64,000 nt of DNA from Scolanthus callimorphus (taxonomy: Eukaryota > Cnidaria > Anthozoa > Actiniaria > Edwardsiidae). The position numbers and the translations under genes were made by a program. This document shows positions 21,314-33,300 of this stretch, piece by piece; position 1 is the stretch's first letter; every line of letters begins with the position of its first letter. The stretch covers positions 18,835,073-18,899,072 of the forward strand of contig CM066912.1 of NCBI GenBank assembly GCA_033964015.1, in the 5' to 3' direction. The notes under the pieces were generated by a model. It ran no database searches, was not told the DNA's origin, and saw only the letters and a program-made list of their open reading frames with translations.

Positions 21314-24300
21314 ATGCCTGGCAAACTAGTGCTAGTCCTCCTAACTCTGCTTGCTGCAACACGTAAGTATACTAACCAATTCTCACCTTCATTGAAACCC
21401 TTTTTACATTTACAGACATTTTACTTAATACATCGGCACCCTTGTTTATTTTTAACAGTAAATATAAATTTAGAAGACCATTCCCTTGGTTAGTTTAATA
21501 TGTTTTAAATGGTTTGTTTACTTGTTTTTGATTTTGTAAAGAATTTCCCTGATAAAATCATTGGAATTAGTATGCCCGTGCCGTGTACTGATGCTATCTT
21601 TGTCTTTTGTATAGCCTAGAGGGGTGAGGCCTTTCCATTTCTTGTTTTTATATGGCTACTCAGTTTTCATTAATATTATCAAGATATAACCTACCGGTTC
21701 AAAAAAGGGTCCCGTTTACTTTGAGTTCCAGGTTAAGGGGCAGATTTAGTGAAAAATTTGTAACAAATTTAATGAGTTAAATTGACAAACGGCTTTCATC
21801 AGTGATATTGAGAAAACTAAGGATAATTAAGATAGAGAACGAATCCGCGAACCCCGTAAATGCCGTTTAGGACACATTTTTAGATAAAAAAAAGATAAAA
21901 ATCAATGAAATTTAGATGCTTTCCAAGCGTGAACGCTGGTTGAGGCGCACGGTGAAGGGAAAATCCAGAAGTACCTTGATTTAAAGTACCGAGTTAATAT
22001 ACCATGAAGGCCACATATAAAATTATCCAGAACAATTTCGTCCGTCGTGTTTACCTGCCCCGGATCTTTGTAGAATAAGAATAGTCCGCTCATTTCTCTC
22101 AAAATTCTCTTTCGTTGCAATTTTAAAGGCATGTAAACTTTTTTCCTCACAGGGTTGGTTCACAAATAATTAGGAATTGTTAATTGTAAATCTGTTTGCC
22201 CTGTTTAGAAGGTTCTCACCGTAACAGCGTTTGGAAGGATTCAGGACCATCACCAATTTGTAACACAAAACATGATGGTTTAACATTGTTGGCAAGCTAC
22301 GATATTGAAACTTTCAATTAACTCTTAGTTAACAACATTAATATTTAGCGACTTGCCCATTGTTTGTGAAATTTAGAAACACTACCTTTTATAGATATTC
22401 ACACTAGTTTGCGCTGTTTTTAGAAAAAGGAATAAATAAAGACCAGTTATGTAAACGATTTTGCACGTTTGGAAAACAATGTTGGATCTTGGAGTGTTTC
22501 TTGTACAACACAGGATTTCTAACCCTTGAAATTGCTCGGCATTACTTAAAAAAATCAACGAAGGTTTATTTGTGTTTTACTAGGAAAAGCACGAAACGTT
22601 TATTCGAAAAAGGATTAACTTAATCAAGTCCAGTATTAAAAGAATTTATGATGAGAAAATGTGGAAGCGATGGTATCAGTAATGGTTGTATGATAAGAGG
22701 GTAATCTGTACTCAACAGATCGATGTTTCTGTCCCCCAGCGCCATTGGGACTAGTGTGCTTTTGTAAGCTTTCCCCCTAATATCACTAAAAAGGACATTT
22801 ATTCTATTACGCTTTCTCTTCTCGGGCTGTATGGTTCTGCTGTCGCCGTGCAATTGAACACATTTCTGGTTCTGTTTTGTCTTTTATTTGTTGTCATTTT
22901 TTATCATTTTTGGGGCAAAAAGAAGGCGTTTCTCTAAAGAAAAACATACTCTTTGGTTGCAAGCACCAAAAGGACGAACTTGGATGGCCGAACATAAAGT
23001 TATATTTTAAATGCTTTCAAATGAACTTCGATCCAAAGTTATCGGATCAACAAAGGGCAACTTCGACATTTTCACTATCTCACGCTTTGCCTAGCATTAA
23101 CACTTTATTCGGTATTCTCCCAGATTAAGTAGTGACATCAGGAATATCTCAAAAGCAAAACGGTCTGGGTCTTTGTCACAGCTAAAAAATCAAGATGTTG
23201 TTATCTTGGAAATTGCTGACCAGTTGTTGTAATTAAGGTTTATCTACTGGCTTATATTTTCTGCCGCAAGCATTTGGAAGGAGGAGGCTTGGGAAATATT
23301 TAAACTGCACCTGAAAAACTATCCAGTCACGTATATAGAGGGAGTTTTCCGTATTCTCCTTTTTTTTGCACTATAACCTCAGGTAGATAAGACTTATACG
23401 CAAATTTATTCCCTTCTAATTTTATGTTTCAGCAAAAAATGCGCAAGCAAAAAATGAAGAGAAAAATGGGATTGCATTAATTCTACAGCAAAACTGATCT
23501 TTTTTAAGAGCACTTGGCCTGCCCAAAAAGAGCAAAAGCAGAATATTATTTTCTTGGTTTACCACAAAACTAAACCGATTAGCAAACCATCAATTTCCTA
23601 AACTAACAGCATTATTTTACGTTTGATCTTACAAGCTGGTCATCAAATGATAAAAAGTAACTGATAGCTCTCTCGTGTTACTATTATTTGATTTCCTCAG
23701 GAAATTGTTTCGCTGTGTGCCCAGATTTGTTACCAATTTTCGGGCAATTGTACAGTTATTGTGTAACTAAAGCATGAACAATGTATCAGTTTTTGGCAAA
23801 CAACACTGAATATTTTGTTTACTTGTGATGGGAGATTGTGTAACCCACGACATCTGGTTCGGATTAAAGCGTCATCTCAAAACGATAATATTTTAAAAAC
23901 TTGCGCAAAAAATTCATTGATGCTATGGGACTTTAACAAAAGTTCAATTCTATTAGAGTTATATATATAAAGATTAAAAGGAGTTGTAAATATTTAAAAA
24001 CATGGAATTTCAGGTAAAGTTAAAATACAGTTTTATAGCTCCATCATAGGAAAGTTATAAATATAAAAAATATTTTTCACTTTTTTATCCTGGCTTTTTT
24101 ACAGACTTGAAAATATAAGAAATACAAGTGGCATGATCTTTCCCGCGAAATCGCGATACAAGCATCATACAAATTATTCAATGGAAATATTTTTTATAAT
24201 ATACAAAAAAGGTCCAGTATATCCTTCCCGTTATTATGTTATTGCAGAAAGCTTTTAGTGCCATTAGAATTTCCTGAGATCGCGCAAATCATTTATTTGC

Positions 24301-27300
24301 CAAAAGGAAACGTTCAATTCTAGGTCCAAGCGAGAGCCTTGGGAACAACATTTCATATGCTTTTGAGACATGAAAATTTGCCCACAAACTACCATTCTTG
24401 TTTGTTAAATATCTAATGCACTGACTCAAAGCACAGAAATTGCGTAGACATTTCGTTACTACGGTAAATGTTCAGGAGAATTGGATTTCAGTACAAGGAC
24501 CCCAAAATGTGTGAGGAATTTTTGAAATCCATTTCAATTTCGATTGGGAGCGAACTTCTTGAAATGTGCCTTTTAAAGACCAAGCTATTTTTAGATCGTT
24601 TTACTCATTCATGCGCACGAAGTGAAAATGAAGGAGTATTAGAATGGGAGGCTGTCGTATTATGTGTTTGTTAGCAGCAAGGCTCCTGTGCATCATGGTC
24701 GACTATTTCGGTCAGCGGTTAAATCTAGTAATGCTAGCAATGCATCATGGGGCGATTTATCAGGAAAGATTCATGGGCGACAGCCGCTTAGCCATTCAGT
24801 ACTTTCTGCTCTTGTTTTCGACTGATTACAGTAGGCAGAATTGCTCTCTTTTTGATTTTCCATTTCCGCGAGAACTTACAGCGCACACAAAGCCATCAAC
24901 GTGAAAGACTGCAGAGCCATCAATTTGATCAGGTTTCGATGACATGCGAATCAGCTATCAGCCAAAAGTCTGCTATAACTTAACTTATTTGCTATTAAAC
25001 TCATATCAAACTCATATCATCATATCATCAGATACAATCAATCTGCTTTGAAATGGCATTCAACCTGCTGAAAACCTACAGTCCAAGTCCTTTAAGGCTG
25101 TGTATTACTTCATCTTTCACAATTCAATCGCGTTGTTGTCAAAGTTAGAGTGTTGAGGGAGTTTGGATGCAAAAGACAAAGACAATTTTGCTATAAAAAT
25201 TACGAAACAAACTCTCAACAAAGTACAACTGAAACAACATGAATGAGTGGCTCACAGGAGCCATTGATTTTCTTTTCTTTTCGTGTTTCCGTGACGATTC
25301 ATTGAAAATGACAATAGCAGAATAATAATAAGTTTGATTCAATAATGCAAGGGAATGGTTGGGATGAGAGGTATGGCCATATTTGCTACTAAGGGTCTAA
25401 ACAATAAAAGTTGTCTATATAGAAAAGTTCTAAAAGTAACTTGATCTGTGAAAGTGATTTCTCACCTAGTAAGAATAGAGGAGTTGTATGTTCCCAGTAA
25501 TGGGCTCTTGTTTGTGTAGGTTGACAACATCATCATGTTTTCACGTTTCGATTGGCTGATTTTGAACGTTGGAGCATGCGCTGAAAGGTCTTCATCACGA
25601 CGGCTTTGTATTAAATCTTGCATCGTCAGTGGCTGTCACCGGCAGTGCTCCCCCGCGAGGTTACGAAAATTTAAAATAATGTGAGATTTCTGTGAAAAAA
25701 CGTCAGCATCATGCTGGAACGCAAAAGATGTGTCATACTGTGGTCAACGTCCCTCAATCGAATCGCCAATGACTACATTTCACAAGCTGCTCATTTGGTA
25801 ATTAGAACTTCCTGCACGTCTTCCGTGAGGATTTGCAAAAACACCCAACGGGGGTTTGGACTTATAAAGAGTTTGTGGCCCGAGACCTTGTTTTATTCAT
25901 TTATTTTCCTTGCTTTGTTTCTTTGTCTGATTGCTGGCTTGCTTCTATTTTTTGTCTGTTCAGCGTCGCCACACGTAGACACACACACACACAAAGAAAA
26001 CTAAACGAGATAAATCGAAGAGAATATACAACAACACACGCAAAATACGCTGTGGCCCCTAATAGAAAATTATGAATATATTTCAGGAAAAGAAGTAAGG
26101 AGTAAAATCAGATGTTTACATTTTATGTCTTGTTCAATAGTTTTATTGAAAGCTTGCTTGAGCTTACAGGGGCGTAGCCAGGGGGGGGGGGGGGGGGCAG
26201 GCCCCCTTTCTCGGGAGATTTTCCCATACATTTACTGTATTTGCTGGAGGAAATTTGAACATTTTCGTCCCATGTTTTCACTATCCCCCCACCCCCCTTC
26301 AGAAATTCCTGGCTACGCCGCTGGCTTAGCGATACCAAATCATTTAAATGTGAAATGCTATTCGTAGAAAGTGTGCGAATGTTTAGGTAGCAAAGTTGTG
26401 GTTGTTATTTTCAACTGAACTGTACAAAGTTCTTACATATTTACATAAACACTGTTTGTACTGTAGAACAATATCTAGGGACTTCCTTCTCTCGGATCCA
26501 ATGTGCTTGACAGGTTGCAAATAGTTGGTAATTCCCCCAAGAAAATTTTGGATGAAGGTCATTTAACCGAGTCATAGGGAACTCCTATTCTTGGTGATTT
26601 ATTTGGCTGGGCTCTCATTTCTAAAGTAGAAACGATATTAAGACCGTTTTAAGCTGTCAGCATGACATGTCAGGGGAGGCTTGACGTGTAATTTAAGTAT
26701 AAGACATTTTAGTTCTGCGCCCTTCTCTCACTGGCGTTTCCTGTTTATCCCTAACAGAATGACCTTGAAGCGCGATCTCGTGATCAACGAGAATGAAAAA
26801 AAAAACGTACTCCTTACAAAATCCAAAATTTGGATGAATTCAAGTTAGAACTTCACTTAGAGTTCAGTTTAGAACTTTACTAGACGGGTAGTACAGCAGA
26901 TTGGTGCAGAATTTAGGTCGAATTGTGCAAATTAATGTTACAAGCATGAAATTTGGCACAATGACAGAGCTTTATACCCTAAGTAGTCTTGATGCAAAAA
27001 CCACGCCCAAACGTGCATACTTTCCGTTTTACAGAGGTGGAATTAATTATCTTATATAAGAATAAAAGCCTGACTAAACGTTTTCCAAATTCTTCCAAAC
27101 TTCACATAATGTTGAGATTGCATGCCCTTCAAGTTTAGGCAGACAAACCACGCCCAATTGCGGTACTTACAGGTATTACAGTGATGAATGTAAGGGTTTA
27201 CAAAATGAATTAAACATGATAGTTATTATTGAAATCTTTTTGCAACCTATTACAGACAAATTACCTAGCACCTTCGTAGCTAATCACACGCCCAAAATGC

Positions 27301-30300
27301 CTGTATTTAGCACATTCAACATTTTTTGGCTTTTGAGCTAAGAAAGAGACATCGAGGCTCTGTATCGACTTTTCTTGCTTCGACTCTACCACTTCTTTTC
27401 GCAAGTACACTTTTCTATAGGAAAATGTTCTTTTACATAACTTTTCGAACGGTTTTCCACACAATGCAAGACCTCACCAACTATGAGCACCCCACTAGCC
27501 CGCCAGCTAGCGTAGAAGAAAAAAGGTTGCCTAAAAATAAACGTTGTCATGTACTGCTTTCTAGCAATTCAATATCCGTTTGGTAAGATGTTACTTTTGA
27601 AGCATGTTTTAATGTCTGCTATCAGGCGAAGGGAGGCGAGGGGTGAACTGAAATCCACTAAATAACTGTACCTCCGTGTATCTAAAAATCATTTCACATT
27701 CTTTCTTCTGAAAGCAAACGTTTCTTGTAGCGAGTGCATCAATATTTAGTTCCACTATCCCTATATCCACCTTTGGTGACCTAAGTTCCTGCGACAAGTC
27801 GGTCCTCACAGGATGGCTGGAGATGGTTGCCCCTACTGTTCATAGTGAGCCCCCTGAAGTCATTGCAGTCGTGATTGACGGAGTCGCCGTTGTAATTGTG
27901 CTAAAGAAGAGAACCGTAAGACGTAAAAGCACTACGCATTATCATTTGTTTATTCTTTATCTGCGCCATTACTAGCAAACAACCTGAAGAAGATAGACAT
28001 TGCTTGGGACGTGACAACAACAGTCCGAAGGTAGGCGCAAGAGATAAGCGAGGTCAAGGAATAAGAAGACGAGCAGAAGCTCGAGAGCCATATCACACAT
28101 ATCCCTAGATTGACCTCTCTGATCGTTCAAAGACAAACTGCTCTGTCAGAGCATAAGAAAGAGTCGTACCAGTATAAAGACCTAAGGAATAAAGTGCAAC
28201 GAGAATTCAAATCATCTAAAGCTAAATACTATACTCGCAAAGTGTCAGCTCTGACGTTACCCATTGGTACAAAGAGGTCAAGTCCTTGAGTGGCAGCACT
28301 GACTCATGTGGTTGGTGGAAGCAGATGGTTGACGATGATGTTCCTTCCATCCAGGAATTATGCGAGAGCTCACTTCAATGTGTTCTTGTATGACCAGACA
28401 TCAAGCATCGTCAGTTGTACTAACTGAAATTCGGAGCCAGTCCCCCAACAGCTCCTAATCACCCCTGGTAGGGCTCACAGCTCTGTAGCATCAAAGTGAA
28501 AAAATCCTCTGGCCCTCGGATTCAGCCCCAAACATCGTATGCATAAGGAGCAAGCCTTTGAGTGGCAAGGGTGGACATGTTTCCCAGAAGACCAAAGATG
28601 GATGTGATACCTACTGGGGAGAAGTCTCCCATAGCCATCAGAGTTGGGATGGCGAAAAAGCCATCATGTAATAAATGCTGAACCAACAATCTGGACCGTA
28701 CTCCCCGAGATCTCTACAACGTGTCAGCTACTCGTGCAATGCGGCTGTCAACCTGATAAGTGGTGTCGAGGGCGCTGTAAATTTGTCAAAGCACGCCCTC
28801 AATGCACTGCCATGTGCAAGTACAGAAGAGGTTACGAACGACAGTAAGACTAAGTTAATTTTCATTGTTGGTTTAGGACTTCATAATATTTAGACTTTTC
28901 AGACAGGCATATAACAAAATATGGAATTTTTGTTGATGCAGGAGGCCAAGCTAATCGTGGCAGCTCAATCAAATTTAAAATACTTTTGCTTTAAATGTTT
29001 TTTTTTATTTCATAACTTTCAACACTGGAAGTACCTGAAATAGGGTGTGGTTTAACTTAAGAATAATGCCGCATAAAACATCTTATCAATACTTGTAATT
29101 TGGAGAAAAAGGAAACTCCAGAAATAGATTTTGCCAAATAGAGAAGTGTACATCTATCAAGGCTGTAAGTAAGCAATAAAGGGCGTGACTCAATATGTAT
29201 AGTAATGCAGGACATCTATTTGTGAAGAAAGTAACATATTAAGGCTTTTGTGTAAAATTAAGACGCTCTTATTTCTTTAACAAAGATAAATAAACCCATC
29301 TTTATGCTATCTGGAAGTATTTACTTTTGGGCGTGGTTTTTATATAGAATTGCTCAGGACATCAAGCTCTACCACTCTGCCAAATTTCATGCTTGTAACA
29401 TCAATTTGCACAATTTTGCACCAATCTGCTGTACTAGGGGGGATTAGATACGTATTACGAAACGGTTTTTGGATGGTTGTCAGAGAAGCAAAAATTAATC
29501 TTTATCTTAGTGACGGGAACATCATGACAGAAATCTCGCTTCCGTTGATGTGTTTTCATCATATCTGCAAAAAAGCTATGGCATTCATTTTCTTATATTA
29601 CTGTTGTTCAGCAAAATGTGAAGATGAAACACGCCCTAACTGTTGCCTTATCATTCAAAGAACGAGTTGGAGTCGCAAACAATCAGCAGCAATTTTTCAT
29701 GCCAGAATCATAACAGAGAAATAATCACAACGAAATACGTAGATGATAGCCTTGAGCTGGTCGACTGGGACAATGAGAATCTCTAAGATTGTAAAATATT
29801 CATTGAATAAAATAACATGATTTGACTATTCTAAAGCACTTTCTTCCGGCAATTCCAAGTTCGTTAATAATATTTTTACCCAACTTTATGTGGTATTTTA
29901 AAGCCGGGGCTGTTCTAGGAAATTTCAAAGGGGAACCGGCCGCCAAGGCACAGATGTATTACAAAAAAAAGTGTCATATGCATACATAGGGTAGATGCAC
30001 ACTGAACAAATGAATGAATTTCGAAATGAGATTGAAAAAGTTTTTGCTTCTGCTGGCGCTCAAGAAAAACAAAACAAATTTTCTGAAAAAAGCATTTGAA
30101 GAAAAAAAAGAGCCAGCTTATAACGACGATTGTCTCTTTGAAAAGTTTCATTTTGATAGTCTCCATGAATCATGGAAATTTCCAGTTATTTTTCCTTACC
30201 TTTTCTCCGCTTTCCCTGTCAATAACCCAAAAGACATGAAGACCTTCTCTCTTTTTTGCTCTTTTTATGCTATCAGATTCTGTTTACACTAGAAAAGCAA

Positions 30301-33300
30301 AGACCAAAATGCCACAAGAACAATCGAAATATTTGACAACTTCGACAGAGAAGTATTTCTGTACACAAACTTTGAAACCTCAAAAACAAACCCCGACGAC
30401 AAAGTGTGGTGCTGAGATTTTAGAAAGTCTTAGTGCCTATTCAGCTGTCTGGATTTTAGCAGCATGCACTAATTACGGACAAATTGTCTAATAACATGAA
30501 AAAACGCATCTTTTTGATTTCATTATTGACAATTTTGAGCCAGACGAAATTATAAATGATGTTATTATCGTATTCCTATGTTTTCAAAATTTGAAAAGGC
30601 TAACTCAAAGTAAAGCAAACCATTTTTGGAGCTCGATGTGCATTGGTTGCGTTTTTAAAGGCAATAAATGCATAAGTTTTACGTATATTTTTCAATTCTG
30701 TTTATTTGTTTTTGCGCCTTTTAGTGCTTGATGCGTTTCATTATAAAATGTAAGTTTAAATAGATAATCCACAAATGGCATGAAGCCTACAATTATATAT
30801 TAATATTATATTAATTATGATAATTGGAAGTAAAATGGAAACTTCTAAAAATATTGTGACGAATTGCAACTACAGGTTAGAATTCTCTACATATATTTCA
30901 ACGCGGAACAACAACTACTCAAAACGAACAACTGATCTCCGCAATCTCTGTTTACAACACTCCTCCACCCCAGTTTCTCTGGGCACATTCCAATATGCAA
31001 ATTACTTTATTCCAAGTTTTTAACAAATCCTTACTCGAATTTCCAAAGGATTCACTCGTAATTATCCTAATTTATTTGCCCTTGTTCAGTGTCATCTTCC
31101 TATTACTTTTAAGTGTACAAAAATTTATAAGCTCGCTATTAAAATTCATAGTATGACAAAATTTGACTTCTTTTTCTGCCTTTTTTTCCGGCCTAGTACT
31201 TACAGTATCCACAATACTCTCTTGCTGAGTGGATTTTAGTTAAAAGTTCCGCCCAGACTACAAGGAAAAACGTGTGCGAAAAGTACGGTATTTTGGCCGC
31301 TATTAAAATGTTTCAAAATACGAGCCCGTAATTATAAATGACAACGGTTATAGCAGCCTCGTTTTGAATCGTGACACATTTTTATCCCCCTCCCTGAGCA
31401 TCCAGGCCTCCCCACTGAACAAAATGAGTGAAGTCACTAGAAATTAGGTTGTTCTCGATCTCTTTGCAGGTTTTTGAGAAGAAGGGTGACCTTGTTTTTA
31501 TCATTTTGTTGCTGTAGCTGACCTGTTCACACCCGTTACTGTATTGCTTATTTGTTGAAATCAGTTAGCACATTTCGTTCTTCAAAAATGTCAGACAGTG
31601 AAGGACAATAAAAAAATTGCTTAAATATTTTATTCAGTTTCTGCAAAACAGAGCGCGCGCGTGACAAATTTTATCAACAGCTGAACATTTACATCAAAAT
31701 ACAGGTTTTTGTTGCCTGATTTGTTCTCGTTTTACTGCGGTTTTCATAATTCTGCGAACTCTCGCTATTGATTTCCAACCGTAAAACCGCGTTCTGGCTT
31801 CCGTCAATCAAACTCCCGAGGTTTTCGCTGTTACACTTAGTGCTTTTTGATTGGCCAGCGCCTAAGCAACGGTTACGTGCTGGCCAATCAAAAAGCACAA
31901 AGAGTAACGACGAAAAGACTTGGAAGTTTGATTGACGGAAGCCAGAAGGCGGTTTGACGGTTGGAAATCGATAGCGAGAGTTTGCAGAATTATGAAAATC
32001 GCAGTAATGGTTGTTTTGTGAAATTCATCTTACGGAATGCTAACGAAAATCATAATAGATCTGCAGGTGTGGAATGACTGAGCTTTTGATAGAGGTAAGA
32101 AAAGATGCGATGGTCACGTTTGTGTAAAAAATATTCACCGTTAGATTTTGGAGTTTAGTGTTGTCCCGGCGATGGATGGGGGATAAAAATACGTCACAAA
32201 ATACAACGCCTATAATGAAATCAGTAAATTTACGTAAGCAACAAATTTACGTAAGCTGTATGTTTAGAAATTGGTGGGTGAGTCATCTTCAAAGCATGTA
32301 GCGGTCCAATACATGTTCCTATCATAGGTGTTCTCTATGCTACCATGGAACGGATACAAACGTCAGTAAGTCATTTGGGGACACATGCGAGCGTACTGTA
32401 TATTTCATTCTAAAACTAATAATTAATTAATTAAAAACAATGGAAATCACAACCGTGAAAGGCTGCTATATGCAGCCCAACACGACCAATGTACAACTTC
32501 ATTCTACGATACGTTTACATCTGAACTTTAAAATGATGATATTTCTACTTCAATGTTTATTAGCCGTATTCACACTAGAGACGGAAAACTCGTCTGAGAC
32601 GAGTTTCTCGTCAGAAAAAGTTCCTGCTTTATGTCAATTCTGCTCAGAAACACTTCCTTGTTATCTGTCTAAACTTTCTCCTTCAAAAAAATTGTTTTCA
32701 CGTGGTCACAGAAGAACAGGGAAACCATATTGAAGGCGAGAAAATCGTCTCAGAGGGGAAACTCGTCTCTAGTGTGAATACAGCTATTATCGTCAACGTT
32801 TTATAAGTAGTACAGAAAAAAAATCGCTGTCGTGTTTTATCGGGATAAAGATCTATAAGTAGATATGCCACCCGATAAGCGCGACTGCTTGGTTTTCATA
32901 CATTACAACTGAAATTACACAAATGTTGAAGTCATTGCCATGATCATTTTTTCCTAGCATAAATTATTATATTATAATATTCCGTGTGTTTAAACTTTAT
33001 ATTTCACCATATGGATGTGTGCCAGTAAAAACCCGCATATAAGAACCTGGATTTCAAGAACCTGTTAGACTAGAATTATCCATGTAAACCCCATGTTTCC
33101 TTGTATTTTCCAATCAAATAAGAACCTGTTTTAGGCTAAAATTCTAGGTTCTTATACGCGGGTTTTTACTGTAGCTAATGCTCCACTAAAACGTAGCTTT
33201 AAATTTAATTTCGAAAAAAAGACGTTTAAAAGATACCGTTTTTTTAATCTTAAAGTGCTAATATAAAATGCTTCCATTTTACGGCCAGTTTTATTACTTG

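Noticed and set aside
29350..29724. 124-codon open frame on the plus strand
   Set aside because: It starts within the right inverted arm of the 26.9-29.4 kb repeat and shows no recognisable domain.
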